From positions 2,234,282-2,298,281 of the forward strand of contig CP107246.1 of assembly GCA_030246985.1 (NCBI GenBank): a stretch of 64,000 nt of DNA, in the 5' to 3' direction. Position numbers and translations under genes: made by a program. Each line of letters starts with the position of its first letter. Position 1 is the stretch's first letter. The notes beneath the pieces were generated by a model that saw only the letters and a program-made list of their open reading frames with translations, made no database searches and was not told where the DNA came from. Shown piece by piece: positions 49,939 through 59,722 of this stretch. Source of the DNA: Candidatus Nitricoxidivorans perseverans. Its GTDB lineage: Bacteria > Pseudomonadota > Gammaproteobacteria > Burkholderiales > Rhodocyclaceae.

Positions 49939-50466
49939 ATGGCTAAACCGCAAGGCAGGAAACAGCAACAGACCACCGAGGAACGCGACGACGGATTGCG
50001 CGAGAAGATGGTCTCAATCAACCGTGTCACCAAGGTGGTAAAGGGTGGTCGTATCCTGGGCTTTGCCGCCCTGACAGTCGTCGGCGACGGCGATGGCGCC
50101 GTCGGCATGGGCAAGGGCAAATCCCGCGAAGTGCCGGTGGCCGTGCAGAAGGCCATGGAAGAGGCTCGTCGCAAGATGGCTAAGGTCAAACTCAAGGACG
50201 GCACGCTGCATCACCAGGTAACCGGCAAGCACGGCGCCACCACGGTGCTGATGGCGCCGGCTGCTGCCGGTACGGGCGTGATTGCTGGTGGCCCCATGCG
50301 AGCAGTATTTGAGGTGATGGGCGTCACGGATGTTGTGGCTAAGACCATCGGATCGACTAACCCCTACAACGTTGTCCGTGCCACCCTCAACGGCCTCGGT
50401 GCCATGAATACGCCTGCCGAGATTGCGGCCAAGCGCGGCAAGAGCGTGCAGGAAATCTTGGAGTAG
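49939..50466 (+). CDS. rpsE: 30S ribosomal protein S5
   Basis: S5 (175 aa) contributes to fidelity and the mRNA entry helicase. [20 protein letters not shown] and the [18 protein letters not shown] region, where spectinomycin-resistance changes occur in other species, look wild type. Twenty-four bp after rplR. Confidence 0.98.
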   Translation: MAKPQGRKQQQTTEERDDGLREKMVSINRVTKVVKGGRILGFAALTVVGDGDGAVGMGKGKSREVPVAVQKAMEEARRKMAKVKLKDGTLHHQVTGKHGATTVLMAPAAAGTGVIAGGPMRAVFEVMGVTDVVAKTIGSTNPYNVVRATLNGLGAMNTPAEIAAKRGKSVQEILE

Positions 50467-50469
50467 GCG

Positions 50470-50664
50470 ATGAGCGCGATGAATGCGGATGGAAAAATCA
50501 AGGTGACGCTGGTCAAGAGCGTGATTGGCACCAAGCGGGACCATCGCGCTACGGTGCGCGGGCTGGGACTACGCCGATTAAATCATACCGTCGAGCTGCT
50601 GGACACGCCGGCTGTGCGCGGCATGATCCACAAGGTCGCCTATCTCGTGAAGTGCGAGGGCTGA
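50470..50664 (+). CDS. rpmD: 50S ribosomal protein L30
   Basis: L30 (64 aa) is a small protein found in part of the bacteria. [20 protein letters not shown] and [20 protein letters not shown] identify it. Start ATG 50470; an ATG at 50479 is possible. Confidence 0.96.
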   Translation: MSAMNADGKIKVTLVKSVIGTKRDHRATVRGLGLRRLNHTVELLDTPAVRGMIHKVAYLVKCEG

Positions 50665-50666
50665 AC

Positions 50667-51116
50667 ATGGAACTGAATAACCTGAAACCGGGTGCTGGCG
50701 CGAAGCACGCCAGGAAGCGTGTTGGCCGGGGCATCGGCAGCGGGCTCGGCAAGACGGCCGGTCGTGGCCATAAGGGCCAGAAGTCCCGCGCCGGCGGTTT
50801 TCACAAGGTCGGCTTCGAGGGTGGCCAGATGCCCCTGCAGCGCCGGCTGCCCAAGCGGGGTTTCATTTCGCTGACCGCAAGCCGCAATGTGGAGGTACGA
50901 CTGTCTGCGCTGGGCAAGTTGCCCGTCGAGGATGTGGATTTGCTGACGCTCAAGCAGGCCGGTGTGGTTCCTGCTGATGCTCTGTCAGCCAAGGTGATCC
51001 TGTCTGGCAAGCTTGCCCGCAAGGTCAACCTCAAGGGGGTGGGTGCCACTAAGGGTGCCCGCGCGGCTATTGAGGCTGCCGGCGGCTCGGTTGCCGATAT
51101 CGCTGCGGCTGCCTGA
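50667..51116 (+). CDS. rplO: 50S ribosomal protein L15
   Basis: L15 (149 aa) is a late assembly protein. [20 protein letters not shown] and the Gly-rich [13 protein letters not shown] are diagnostic. ATG at 50667 follows GCGAGGGC two bases after the rpmD stop. Confidence 0.98.
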   Translation: MELNNLKPGAGAKHARKRVGRGIGSGLGKTAGRGHKGQKSRAGGFHKVGFEGGQMPLQRRLPKRGFISLTASRNVEVRLSALGKLPVEDVDLLTLKQAGVVPADALSAKVILSGKLARKVNLKGVGATKGARAAIEAAGGSVADIAAAA

Positions 51117-51142
51117 TCATCATCGCGGGGAACAAGCGGAAA

Positions 51143-52477
51143 ATGGCGACGGCGATGCAGCAGGCGGCGGCTATCGGCAAGACCGGGAAGTTCGGCGACC
51201 TCTGGCGCCGGCTGTGGTTCTTGCTGGGCGCGTTGCTGGTCTTCCGCATCGGCGCCCATATCCCTGTCCCCGGCATTGATCCGATGCGCTTGGCCGAGCT
51301 GTTCAATTCGCAGCAGGGCGGAATCCTTGGAGTCTTCAACCTGTTCTCGGGCGGCGCACTGTCGCGCTTCACCATTTTCGCGTTGGGCATCATGCCCTAC
51401 ATCTCCTCGTCGATCATCATGCAGTTGATGACGATTGCTGTTCCCTCGCTCGAACAGCTCAAGAAGGAGGGCGAGGCCGGCCGGCGCAAAATCACACAAT
51501 ACACTCGCTATGGCACGCTTGCTTTGGCGTTGTTCCAGGGGATGGGCATCGCCATTGCGCTGGAGTCGCAGGCTGGTCTTGTCCTCGATCCCGGACCGAT
51601 GTTCCGCATCACCACGGTCGCCACGCTGGTAACGGGTACCATGTTTCTGATGTGGCTGGGTGAGCAGATCACTGAACGCGGCCTCGGCAACGGCATTTCG
51701 ATCATCATTTTCGCAGGCATCGCCGCAGGCTTGCCAAATGCGCTGGGTGGCCTGTTCGAACTGGTGCGCACAGGCTCCATGCATGCCCTCACGGCTCTGT
51801 TCATCTGCGCCCTGGTTGTCCTGGTGACTTGGTTCGTGGTGTTCGTCGAGCGCGGTCAGCGCAAGATTCTGGTGAACTATGCCAAGCGGCAGGTGGGCAA
51901 CAAGATTTACGGCGGGCAGAGCTCCCATCTGCCGCTCAAGCTCAACATGTCCGGTGTGATTCCGCCGATCTTTGCGTCGTCGATCATACTGTTTCCGGCC
52001 ACTATCGCCGGCTGGTTTGGAGCCAGTGAAGGCATGACTTGGCTCAAGGACATCGCCGCCACGCTTTCACCCGGGCAGCCCATCTACGTCCTACTATACG
52101 CAGCCGCCATCGTTTTTTTCTGTTTTTTTTACACGGCGCTGGTCTTCAATTCGAAGGAGACTGCGGACAATCTGAAGAAGAGCGGCGCCTTTGTGCCTGG
52201 CATCCGTCCTGGCGAGCAGACCTCCCGGTATATCGATAAGATACTGATGCGCCTGACGCTGGCCGGCGCCATCTACGTGACGCTGGTTTGTCTGCTGCCG
52301 GAATTCATGATCCTCAAATGGAATGTCCCCTTTTATTTCGGAGGCACCTCGCTGCTGATCATTGTGGTTGTAACCATGGATTTCATGTCGCAAGTTCAGG
52401 CATACGTCATGTCGCATCAGTATGAGAGCTTGTTGAAGAAGGCAAACTTCAAGGGAACGGGGCTACCCGTCCGCTGA
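51143..52477 (+). CDS. secY: Preprotein translocase subunit SecY
   Basis: SecY (444 aa) is the channel subunit of SecYEG, with ten transmembrane helices. The cytoplasmic N-terminus, plug-region [27 protein letters not shown] (cited by its core [18 protein letters not shown]) and the C4/C5 loops ([19 protein letters not shown]) are present. As in other proteobacteria it is located inside the spc operon. Confidence 0.98.
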   Translation: MATAMQQAAAIGKTGKFGDLWRRLWFLLGALLVFRIGAHIPVPGIDPMRLAELFNSQQGGILGVFNLFSGGALSRFTIFALGIMPYISSSIIMQLMTIAVPSLEQLKKEGEAGRRKITQYTRYGTLALALFQGMGIAIALESQAGLVLDPGPMFRITTVATLVTGTMFLMWLGEQITERGLGNGISIIIFAGIAAGLPNALGGLFELVRTGSMHALTALFICALVVLVTWFVVFVERGQRKILVNYAKRQVGNKIYGGQSSHLPLKLNMSGVIPPIFASSIILFPATIAGWFGASEGMTWLKDIAATLSPGQPIYVLLYAAAIVFFCFFYTALVFNSKETADNLKKSGAFVPGIRPGEQTSRYIDKILMRLTLAGAIYVTLVCLLPEFMILKWNVPFYFGGTSLLIIVVVTMDFMSQVQAYVMSHQYESLLKKANFKGTGLPVR

Positions 52478-52538
52478 AAATGAAATTTCAGAGAAGGCTG
52501 GCGCGCGCGTGAGCGAGCGTTATGCCGGAACTAAAGGA

Positions 52539-52757
52539 ATGGCGAAGGAAGACGTCATTGAAATGCAGGGGGAGGTGGTTGAAAACCTTCCCAATGCGAC
52601 CTTCAGGGTCAAGCTGGAGAATGGGCATGTCGTACTCGGCCACATCTCCGGGAAAATGCGGATGCACTATATCCGCATCCTGCCCGGTGACAAAGTGACC
52701 GTCCAGCTCACTCCTTATGACCTGACCAAGGGCCGCATCGTTTTTCGCGCCAAGTAA
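52539..52757 (+). CDS. infA: Translation initiation factor IF-1
   Basis: IF-1 (72 aa) is an OB-fold protein that blocks the A site during initiation. [18 protein letters not shown] and the end [13 protein letters not shown] match the family end to end, so ATG 52539 is chosen. The only purine-rich site, AAAGGA (52533-52538), touches this ATG with no spacing. An in-frame GTG at 52509 would add ten residues ([10 protein letters not shown]). The start is therefore uncertain experimentally. Confidence 0.93.
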   Translation: MAKEDVIEMQGEVVENLPNATFRVKLENGHVVLGHISGKMRMHYIRILPGDKVTVQLTPYDLTKGRIVFRAK

Positions 52758-52786
52758 CAAACACGGATTATCTCCGGAGAGTGATC

Positions 52787-52900
52787 ATGAAAGTAATGGC
52801 TTCGGTCAAGCGTATGTGCCGCAAATGCAAAGTCATCCGCCGCAAGGGCGTGGTGCGGATCATCTGTGCCGATCCGCGCCATAAACAGCGGCAGGGTTGA
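52787..52900 (+). CDS. rpmJ: 50S ribosomal protein L36
   Basis: L36 is a 37-residue protein, too short for most ORF finders. It reads [19 protein letters not shown] with the zinc ligands C11, C14, C27 and H32, so it is the zinc-binding form. CGGAGA precedes the ATG. Its TGA (52898-52900) lies inside the -35 of the alpha operon promoter. Confidence 0.97.
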   Translation: MKVMASVKRMCRKCKVIRRKGVVRIICADPRHKQRQG

Positions 52901-52925
52901 TCTTGCGGCGCAATTTCGATAGAAT
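52897..52925 (+). promoter_or_regulatory. alpha operon promoter (rpsM)
   Basis: TTGATC (52897-52902) and TAGAAT (52920-52925) are separated by 17 bp, in the position of the alpha operon promoter in E. coli. The -35 contains the rpmJ stop codon. The leader of about 65 bases before rpsM may carry an S4 target, but I could not fold a convincing pseudoknot by eye. Confidence 0.6.
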
Positions 52926-52997
52926 CATCGGTTCTCCATTTTCCGCCTTTGGCAACACGGGCGGACGATTAGGCAAAAGGTAGATAAGGGTAAGCAC

Positions 52998-53363
52998 ATG
53001 GCCCGTATTGCAGGCGTCAACATTCCGAACCACCAGCATGCCGAGATCGCGCTGACCGCGATTTACGGTGTCGGCCGTACGCGCGCGCAGAAGATATGCG
53101 ATGCCGCTTGCGTCAAGCGTTCGAGCAAGATCAAGGATCTCACCGACGGCGAGATGGACCGTCTGCGCGAGGAAGTCGGCAAATTCGCCGTTGAAGGCGA
53201 TTTGCGCCGCGAGGTGACGATGAGCATCAAACGGCTGATGGACCTCAGCTGTTATCGTGGCGTTCGCCACCGTCGCGGCTTGCCGGTACGTGGCCAGCGC
53301 ACGCGCACCAATGCCCGCACCCGCAAGGGTCCGCGCAAAGCCATCGCGGCTTCCAAGAAATAA
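52998..53363 (+). CDS. rpsM: 30S ribosomal protein S13
   Basis: S13 (121 aa) makes intersubunit bridges from the 30S head. [19 protein letters not shown] and the C-terminal [19 protein letters not shown] are conserved. First gene of the alpha operon. Confidence 0.98.
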   Translation: MARIAGVNIPNHQHAEIALTAIYGVGRTRAQKICDAACVKRSSKIKDLTDGEMDRLREEVGKFAVEGDLRREVTMSIKRLMDLSCYRGVRHRRGLPVRGQRTRTNARTRKGPRKAIAASKK

Positions 53364-53378
53364 CCAGGGTACATTTCC

Positions 53379-53768
53379 ATGGCCAAGACCCAGACCAAAG
53401 TCCGCAAAAAGGTCAAGAAGAATGTTGCCGAGGGCATCGCCCACGTTCATGCATCCTTCAACAACACCATCATTACCATCACCGACCGCCAGGGCAATGC
53501 CTTGTCGTGGGCGACGTCGGGCGGCGCTGGCTTCAAGGGCTCGCGCAAGTCTACGCCGTTTGCCGCCCAGGTCGCCGCCGAAGCCGCAGGCAAGGCCGCG
53601 CAGGAATGCGGCGTCAAGAATGTGGAAGTGCGCATCAAGGGCCCCGGCCCCGGCCGCGAGTCGGCGGTGCGCGCCCTCAATGCTATCGGCATGAAGATCA
53701 CCAGCATCACCGATATCACGCCGGTGCCCCATAACGGTTGCCGTCCGCCCAAGCGGCGTCGCATCTAA
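53379..53768 (+). CDS. rpsK: 30S ribosomal protein S11
   Basis: S11 (129 aa) lies on the 30S platform at the mRNA exit. [20 protein letters not shown] and the C-terminal [17 protein letters not shown], which carries the conserved isoaspartate-prone Asn-Gly, are present. Confidence 0.98.
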   Translation: MAKTQTKVRKKVKKNVAEGIAHVHASFNNTIITITDRQGNALSWATSGGAGFKGSRKSTPFAAQVAAEAAGKAAQECGVKNVEVRIKGPGPGRESAVRALNAIGMKITSITDITPVPHNGCRPPKRRRI

Positions 53769-53785
53769 GGCTAAGGAGTTAGAGC

Positions 53786-54415
53786 ATGGCCCGCAATCTG
53801 GACGCCAAGTGCCGCCAGTGCCGCCGCGAGGGAGAGAAACTCTTCCTCAAAGGCGAGAAGTGTTTCACCGACAAGTGTTCCATTGAGCGCCGCAGTTATG
53901 CACCCGGCCAGCATGGGCAGAAATCCGGCCAGCGACTTTCCGGCTATGGCCAGCAATTGCGCGAGAAGCAGAAGGTGCGTCGCATCTATGGATTGCTCGA
54001 ACGCCAATTCCGCAAGACTTTTGCCGAAGCCGAGCGCCGCAGGGGGCAGACCGGCGAGAATCTGTTGCAGTTGTTGGAGTCCCGCCTTGACGCAGTTGCT
54101 TATCGTATGGGCTTTGGCGCCTCTCGTGCCGAGGCGCGCCAGATCGTTCGCCACAATGGCATCCTGGTCAACGGCAAGCGGGTGAATATTCCGTCCTTCG
54201 GGCTGCGTCCGGGCGATGTCGTGCAACTTGCCGATCAGACCCGGAATCATCTGCGCACCAAGGCCGCCCTGGAGGCCGCTGAAGCGCGCGGCATTCCCGA
54301 GTGGATAGAGGTCGACGTCAAGGCCGGCAAAGGCGTTTTCAAGGCGTTTCCGGCACGCGAAGATCTGCCGCCCTCGATCAATGAGGGTCTGGTGGTCGAA
54401 CTGTATTCACGTTAA
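53786..54415 (+). CDS. rpsD: 30S ribosomal protein S4 (zinc-binding form)
   Basis: S4 (209 aa) nucleates 30S assembly and represses the alpha operon in E. coli. The N-terminal zinc knuckle uses C9, C12, C26 and C31 ([19 protein letters not shown]), so it is the C+ type. The S4 RNA-binding domain follows ([20 protein letters not shown]). AAGGAG precedes the ATG. Confidence 0.98.
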   Translation: MARNLDAKCRQCRREGEKLFLKGEKCFTDKCSIERRSYAPGQHGQKSGQRLSGYGQQLREKQKVRRIYGLLERQFRKTFAEAERRRGQTGENLLQLLESRLDAVAYRMGFGASRAEARQIVRHNGILVNGKRVNIPSFGLRPGDVVQLADQTRNHLRTKAALEAAEARGIPEWIEVDVKAGKGVFKAFPAREDLPPSINEGLVVELYSR

Positions 54416-54474
54416 CCGCAAGGCGGTGTCTCGGCAGGATCGAGGCGCCGCATTGCCCAATCCAAGGAATGCAG

Positions 54475-55455
54475 ATGCAAAGCCATGCACTTCTGAAACC
54501 GCGCATCATCGACGTGCAGACCCTCTCTCCGGTTCATGCCCGCGTGGTGATGGAACCCTTCGAGCGCGGCTACGGCCATACGCTGGGCAACGCCCTGCGT
54601 CGCATCCTGTTGTCGTCGATGCCGGGCGCCGCCCCGACCGAGGTGTCGATCGAGGGCGTTCTGCACGAGTACTCGACGCTCGACGGCGTACGCGAGGATG
54701 TGGTTGATATCCTGCTCAACCTCAAGGGCGTGGTACTCAAGTTGCACAACCGCGGCGAGGCCCTGCTCAGCCTTTCAAAAAAAGGTGAGGGGCTGGTGAC
54801 TGCAGCCGATATTGAAATTTCACACGATGTCGAGATCATCAATCCGGATCACGTCATTGCCCATATCGCCCCGGGCGGCAAACTTGAAATGCAGATCAGG
54901 GTCGAGACGGGACGCGGCTACGAGCCGGCCAACGTGCGTGCCTCAGCCAAGGAAAACAAGAGTATCGGCCGCATTCTGATGGATGCCTCGTTCAGTCCCG
55001 TGCGTCGCGTCAGCTACCAGGTTGAATCGGCTCGCGTTGAGCGGCGCACCGATCTCGACAAGTTGATTATCGATATCGAGACCAACGGCGCCGTCGACCC
55101 TGAGGAATCGATTCGCTACGCTGCCCGCATCCTGATGGACCAGCTTTCAGTCTTCTCCGATCTGGAAGGCACGCCGGTCTCGATCGAGACACCCAAGCAG
55201 ACTGCCGTCGACCCCATTCTGCTGCGCCCGGTGGATGATCTCGAATTGACAGTGCGATCGGCCAACTGCCTGAAGGCAGAGAACATCTACTACATTGGCG
55301 ACCTAATCCAGCGCACCGAAACCGAGCTTCTGAAGACCCCGAATCTGGGGCGCAAGTCGCTCAACGAAATCAAGGAAGTCCTGGCTTCGCGCGGACTGAC
55401 CCTCGGCATGAAGCTGGAGAACTGGCCTCCTGTCGGGCTGGAGAAGCTCGCTTAA
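54475..55455 (+). CDS. rpoA: RNA polymerase alpha subunit
   Basis: RpoA (326 aa) dimerises through its N-terminal domain ([20 protein letters not shown]) and contacts UP elements and activators through the C-terminal domain ([34 protein letters not shown]). Two ATGs compete: 54469 abuts AAGGA (54464-54468), and 54475 has six-base spacing and fits the family MQ-S-LLKPR start, so I choose 54475. Confidence 0.97.
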   Translation: MQSHALLKPRIIDVQTLSPVHARVVMEPFERGYGHTLGNALRRILLSSMPGAAPTEVSIEGVLHEYSTLDGVREDVVDILLNLKGVVLKLHNRGEALLSLSKKGEGLVTAADIEISHDVEIINPDHVIAHIAPGGKLEMQIRVETGRGYEPANVRASAKENKSIGRILMDASFSPVRRVSYQVESARVERRTDLDKLIIDIETNGAVDPEESIRYAARILMDQLSVFSDLEGTPVSIETPKQTAVDPILLRPVDDLELTVRSANCLKAENIYYIGDLIQRTETELLKTPNLGRKSLNEIKEVLASRGLTLGMKLENWPPVGLEKLA

Positions 55456-55534
55456 GCAGGCTAGATCGACTCGTCAATAACGATTAACCGGCCGCTTGCA
55501 CCGCGCGGCGGCCGCAAAAATACGAGGAAACATC

Positions 55535-55930
55535 ATGCGTCACGGAAACGGACCCCGAAAGCTTAATCGCACCTCCTCGCACCGCGAGGCGATGCTGCGC
55601 AACATGACCGTCTCGCTTCTGCGTCACGAGGCGATCAGGACCACCCTGCCCAAGGCCAAGGAATTGCGCCGCGTGGTGGAACCCATCATCACCCTGGGCA
55701 AGAAGCCGAGCCTAGCCAACCGTCGCCTAGCTTTTGATCGTCTGCGCGATCGCGAGATCGTGGGCAAGGTCTTCAATGAACTCGGGCCGCGCTACGCCAC
55801 CCGAAATGGCGGCTATCTGCGCATCCTGAAGACGGGTTTCCGTGTTGGCGACAATGCGCCGATGGCGTATGTGGAGCTGCTTGATCGCCCCGAGGGCACC
55901 GAAGCGGCCGAGGTGCCGGCCATCGAATAA
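55535..55930 (+). CDS. rplQ: 50S ribosomal protein L17
   Basis: L17 (131 aa) is near the tunnel exit region. [20 protein letters not shown] is diagnostic. ACGAGGAAA precedes the ATG. It ends the 32-kb information-processing block and is followed by a bidirectional terminator. Confidence 0.97.
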   Translation: MRHGNGPRKLNRTSSHREAMLRNMTVSLLRHEAIRTTLPKAKELRRVVEPIITLGKKPSLANRRLAFDRLRDREIVGKVFNELGPRYATRNGGYLRILKTGFRVGDNAPMAYVELLDRPEGTEAAEVPAIE

Positions 55931-55953
55931 AAGTCAGTCGCTGACGATTGCCG

Positions 55954-55984
55954 AAAAAAGGCCGGGTTGCACATCCGGCCTTTT
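55954..55984. terminator. Bidirectional intrinsic terminator between rplQ and the ABC exporter
   Basis: AAAAGGCCGG (55956-55965) pairs with CCGGCCTTTT (55975-55984) around a nine-base loop. The A tract before it and the T tract after it allow function for both converging transcription units. Confidence 0.85.
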
Positions 55985-55994
55985 CCATTGGCGG

Positions 55995-57797
55995 TCAGGA
56001 TTCCTCTTCCTCGGCTTGCAGTGCCCACATCTGGGTGTAAGTGCCGCCGAGATCGAGCAATGCCCGATGGCTGCCCCGCTCGACGATGCGGCCGGCCTCC
56101 AGCACCAGGATTTCGTCGGCATTCATCACCGTGGATAGCCGGTGGGCGATGACCAGCGTCGTTCGCCCCATGGCAGCCTGCTCGAGTTCTGCCTGGATTG
56201 CCTTCTCGGTCTTCGAGTCGAGTGCCGAGGTGGCCTCGTCGAAAATCAGGATCGGCGGGTTTTTCAGAAGCGCACGGGCGATGGCGACGCGCTGCTTCTC
56301 GCCGCCGGAGAGCTTGAGGCCGCGCTCGCCGACGCGGGTTTCATAGCCATCCGGTAATACCTCGATGAAGCCGTGCAGGTGGGCCGCCCTCGCCGCCGCA
56401 ACCACTTCCTCGTCGCTGGCCGAGGGGCGCCCATACTGGATGTTGTAGCGGATGGTGTCGTTGAACAGGACCGTGTCCTGCGGCACGATGCCGATGGTGG
56501 CGCGGAGGCTGGCCTGGGTAAGGCTGCGGATGTCGCTCCCATTGATGCGGATGGCGCCCGACTGGACATCGTAGAAGCGGAAAAGCAGCCGTGCAAGAGT
56601 GCTCTTGCCCGAGCCGCTGCGTCCGACCACTGCCACCGTTCGGCCTGCGGGAATCGTAAAATTCACGTCGAACAGGATGGGGCGGCTGGCATCGTAGGCG
56701 AAGCTGACGTGATCGAAGGCCACTGTGCAGGGGCCGGGCGGAAGTTCGCGGGCATCGGGCGCGTCGCGCACCTCGCGATTCTGGCCGAGCAGGGAAAACA
56801 TGCGCTCGATGTCGGTCAGCGACTGGCGGATCTCGCGATAGAGCACGCCCAGATGGTTGAGGGGCATATAGAGCTGGATCAGGAAGGCGTTGACCAGGAC
56901 GATGTCGCCGACGGTCATGGTGCCGGCGGCCACACCCTCGGCGGCGCGCCACATCATCAGGGCGACTGCGATGGCGATGATGGCCGCCTGGCCCAGGTTG
57001 AGGTAGGAGAGCGACACCTGGGTTTTCACCATGGCGGCTTCCCACTTCTCCATCTGGGCATCGTAGCGACGTGCCTCCCAGCGCTCGTTGCCGAAATACT
57101 TGACCGTCTCGTAATTGAGCAGGCTGTCGATGGCGCGGCTGTTGGCCGTCGAATCGATTTCGTTGGCCTCGCGGCGGATGCGCGTGCGCCAGTTGGTGAT
57201 GGCGATCGTGTAGGCGACATAAACGACCAGGGTGACGCCGGTGATCAAAGTGAAAGCGATCTCATAGCGGACGACGAGAATGCCCAGCACCAGCAGGATT
57301 TCAACCAGCGTCGGCAGGACGGAGTAGATCGTGAAACTGATCAGGCTGCCGATGGAGCGGGTGCCACGTTCGATGTCGCGCGTCAGCCCGCCTGTCTGCC
57401 GCTCCAGATGGAATCGCAGGGAGAGGGCATGCAGATGCTCGAATACCTGCAGGGCGATGGTGCGCACCGCGCGCTGCGTTACCCGCGCGAAAATGATTTC
57501 GCGCAGCTCGGTGAAGAAGGAACTTGAAAATCTCAGCACTCCATAGGCGGCCAGCAATCCGAGCGGAACGACCAGCAGCTCCTGGCCGCGCGGCAGCGTG
57601 AAGGCGTCGACGATGCCCTTGAATGCCAACGGCACCGCCACGTTGGCCAGCTTGGCGGCGATCAGACAGGCAAGGGCGAAGGCGACGCGCCACTTCCATG
57701 CCAGCAGGTAAGGCAGCAGGGACTTGACGGTTTCCCAGTCGCGGCGTTCGGTCGGTTCCGGGCCGGGGAGGGCGATGGCGGCGGGGGCTCTTCTCAC
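55995..57797 (-). CDS. Atm1/HMT-type ABC exporter (fused permease-ATPase)
   Basis: This 600-residue half-transporter has a six-helix ABC exporter membrane domain (about 30-320) and a C-terminal ATPase with Walker A GRSGSGKS, Q-loop IGIVPQDTVLFN, signature LSGGEKQR and Walker B ILIFDEATSALD. The permease contains FHLERQTGGLTRDIERGTR and NYETVKYFGNE, which are hallmarks of the Atm1/ABCB7 and HMT1 branch, whose members export glutathione-linked or metal-related compounds. The substrate here is inference. The start is GTG at 57797; TAAAAT preceded by TG lies six bases upstream, so the mRNA may be leaderless. Divergent from the PP0621-pilSR block. Confidence 0.9.
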   Translation of the reverse strand: MRRAPAAIALPGPEPTERRDWETVKSLLPYLLAWKWRVAFALACLIAAKLANVAVPLAFKGIVDAFTLPRGQELLVVPLGLLAAYGVLRFSSSFFTELREIIFARVTQRAVRTIALQVFEHLHALSLRFHLERQTGGLTRDIERGTRSIGSLISFTIYSVLPTLVEILLVLGILVVRYEIAFTLITGVTLVVYVAYTIAITNWRTRIRREANEIDSTANSRAIDSLLNYETVKYFGNERWEARRYDAQMEKWEAAMVKTQVSLSYLNLGQAAIIAIAVALMMWRAAEGVAAGTMTVGDIVLVNAFLIQLYMPLNHLGVLYREIRQSLTDIERMFSLLGQNREVRDAPDARELPPGPCTVAFDHVSFAYDASRPILFDVNFTIPAGRTVAVVGRSGSGKSTLARLLFRFYDVQSGAIRINGSDIRSLTQASLRATIGIVPQDTVLFNDTIRYNIQYGRPSASDEEVVAAARAAHLHGFIEVLPDGYETRVGERGLKLSGGEKQRVAIARALLKNPPILIFDEATSALDSKTEKAIQAELEQAAMGRTTLVIAHRLSTVMNADEILVLEAGRIVERGSHRALLDLGGTYTQMWALQAEEEES

Positions 57798-57803
57798 GGA
57801 CGG

Positions 57804-57812
57804 ATTTTACCA
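57804..57812 (-). promoter_or_regulatory. Extended -10 promoter of the ABC exporter
   Basis: On the minus strand TGG-TAAAAT forms an extended -10 ending six bases before the GTG at 57797. The expected transcription start coincides with the initiation codon, and no Shine-Dalgarno is present. Confidence 0.45.
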
Positions 57813-57833
57813 GCCATGTCGGCGCACGCCGGG

Positions 57834-57839
57834 TATGAT
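57834..57839 (+). promoter_or_regulatory. Candidate -10 for the PP0621-pilS-pilR-ampD unit
   Basis: TATGAT precedes an eight-codon ORF (ATG 57849 to TGA 57875) that ends four bases before the ATG of the small PP0621-like gene. No -35 is evident. Confidence 0.3.
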
Positions 57840-57879
57840 GGCGGCCGCATGTCGGGATATGCTTCAATTGGGTGAGCGC

Positions 57880-58116
57880 ATGGCCAAAATCGTTTTCTTC
57901 ATCCTGATCGTTTTTGCCGCCTGGCTGTTCTTCCGTGCGCGCGGCCGAGCTGCGCCCCGGTGCCAGGAACCGCCGGCAGCATCTCCGGAAGCCATGGTTT
58001 CCTGCGCCCGCTGCGGCGTGCATGTGCCCATGAGCGAAAGCCTGGAGGCTGCCGGCCGCCGCTATTGCAGCCAGGAACATTTGCGCCTTGACTCAGGCAA
58101 CGTTTTCCGCGGATAG
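57880..58116 (+). CDS. PP0621-family small membrane protein with Cys-rich motif
   Basis: This 78-residue protein has an N-terminal hydrophobic helix (about residues 3-18, KIVFFILIVFAAWLFF) followed by a short linker and a Cys motif SCARCGVHVPMSE with a later YCSQEH, likely a small metal-binding knuckle. This matches the PP0621 family of unknown function, which is commonly encoded next to PilS. The ATG at 57880 puts the membrane helix at the N-terminus; an in-frame ATG at 57859 would add seven residues. The 3' end overlaps the pilS start by 29 bp. Confidence 0.8.
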   Translation: MAKIVFFILIVFAAWLFFRARGRAAPRCQEPPAASPEAMVSCARCGVHVPMSESLEAAGRRYCSQEHLRLDSGNVFRG

Positions 58117-59722
58117 CGCGGCGCCTCCTTCGGGCGTGCATGGCGAGGTGCCTGCCGACGCCTTCTGGCGTTCCCTGCATTACTTTTCCCTCTATCGCCT
58201 CATTATCGCCGCGGTTTTTCTTGCCGTTTTCATCCCGACTGGCGGTGCGCTCAACCTGGGTTCGGAAGCCCCCGTTCTGTTCCAATGGACCGGCTATCTC
58301 TATCTGCTCCTGGCCTTCGGCTTCCTCCTCATCCTCCGGCGTTTCCACTGGGCATTCAATCTCCAGCTGACGATTCAGGTGGCCTGCGATGTCCTGGCCC
58401 TGACCTTGATGATGCATGCCAGCGGCGGCGCCAAGAGCGGCATCGCCGTCATGCTGCTGGTAGTATTGGCCGGTGCCGGCTTGGTTGGACAGGGCAGGAT
58501 GGCGGTGTTTTACGCGGCGCTGGCGACGCTGGCCGTGCTGTCCGAGCAATCCTTCCGATTCCTCTATCAGGATGCGAGCCCGGAAGACTTCATTCGCATC
58601 GGCCTGACCAGCGTCGGCTTCTTCGCCACGGCGATCATCGCCCGCCTGCTCGCCCGTCGTATTGTCGCCAACGAGGATCTGGCTCGGCGGCGCGGCGTCG
58701 AACTCGCCGACCAGTTGCGCATCAACCAGCAGGTTATCCGCGACATGCAGGACGGCGTACTGGTGGTGGACAAGGATGGCCACGTGCGGCAGCACAACCC
58801 GCAGGCGGAAGTTTTGCTGGACGTCCACCCGCCGGAGTCCCCCGACCTGGCCACTTTTTCCGTGTCCCTGGCCGAGCACTTTGCGCGAGCCCGATTCATG
58901 GAGGAGGAAACAGGCAAGACCGTCCGCGTTCCGGGAAGCGGCCGCCTGCTGCGTGCCCGATTCCTGCCGCCGGGAGAGGGCGGAAACACGCTGATCTACA
59001 TTGAGGATTTTGACCGGGTGCAGGCACAGGCGCAACAGATCAAGCTGGCGGCGCTGGGGCGCCTGACGGCCAATATCGCCCACGAAATCCGCAATCCGCT
59101 GGCGGCGATCAGCCACGCGGCGGAACTGCTGCCGGAGGAGCAACGCGCCGACAGGCAGGAACGCCTGATCCGCATCATCGGCGACAATGTCCGGCGCCTC
59201 AACCGCCTTGTCAGCGAAGTCCTCGAACTGGGGCGGCGGGATAGGGCGCAGCCGGAGCCGGTGCTTCTCCCCGGATTCCTGCGCAAGTTTCTTGACGAGT
59301 ATGCGATCCATGACCCCACCGTGCGGGAGCGTGTCGCACTGGCAGCCGACGCCGAAGCGATTTTTTGTTTCGATCGCGCCCACCTGCACCGGGTGGTCGA
59401 GAATTTGCTGACCAATGCCTTGCGCCACGCCGGTACCGTGCGCCTGGAGGTCGGCTGGACGCCCTCGGCAAATCGGGCTGAATTGCATATCATTGACGAT
59501 GGGCCGGGCATTCCGGAGGCGGCGCGCGGTCAGGTATTCGAGCCGTTTTTCACGACTCATGGCAGCGGCACCGGTCTGGGGCTCTATATCGCGCGCGAAT
59601 TGTGTGACGCCAACGCTGCCCGCCTGGAGTTGCTCGACAGCGCGACGGGAGCTCATTTTCGAATTACCTGCAGGGGAGGGGAATGTCCATCAAATCCGAA
59701 CGGCGGGGAGGAACCCACATGA
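58088..59722 (+). CDS. pilS: PilS-like sensor histidine kinase
   Basis: This 544-residue kinase has about six transmembrane helices in residues 30-200 (a polytopic PilS-type sensor), a PAS domain (about 215-315), HisKA with H332 in AHEIRNPLAAISHA, and a HATPase (GSGTGLGLYIARELC). In Pseudomonas PilS senses pilin in the membrane and controls pilA through PilR. The start is a TTG at 58088 preceded by AGGAA, overlapping the upstream gene; an in-frame GTG at 58136 is an alternative. The stop overlaps pilR by 4 bp. Confidence 0.88.
   Translation: MTQATFSADSAAPPSGVHGEVPADAFWRSLHYFSLYRLIIAAVFLAVFIPTGGALNLGSEAPVLFQWTGYLYLLLAFGFLLILRRFHWAFNLQLTIQVACDVLALTLMMHASGGAKSGIAVMLLVVLAGAGLVGQGRMAVFYAALATLAVLSEQSFRFLYQDASPEDFIRIGLTSVGFFATAIIARLLARRIVANEDLARRRGVELADQLRINQQVIRDMQDGVLVVDKDGHVRQHNPQAEVLLDVHPPESPDLATFSVSLAEHFARARFMEEETGKTVRVPGSGRLLRARFLPPGEGGNTLIYIEDFDRVQAQAQQIKLAALGRLTANIAHEIRNPLAAISHAAELLPEEQRADRQERLIRIIGDNVRRLNRLVSEVLELGRRDRAQPEPVLLPGFLRKFLDEYAIHDPTVRERVALAADAEAIFCFDRAHLHRVVENLLTNALRHAGTVRLEVGWTPSANRAELHIIDDGPGIPEAARGQVFEPFFTTHGSGTGLGLYIARELCDANAARLELLDSATGAHFRITCRGGECPSNPNGGEEPT

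Noticed and set aside
57724-57879. 52-residue N-terminal extension of the PP0621-like protein
   Set aside because: It would overlap the divergent ABC exporter and its promoter; the membrane helix starts right after the ATG at 57880.
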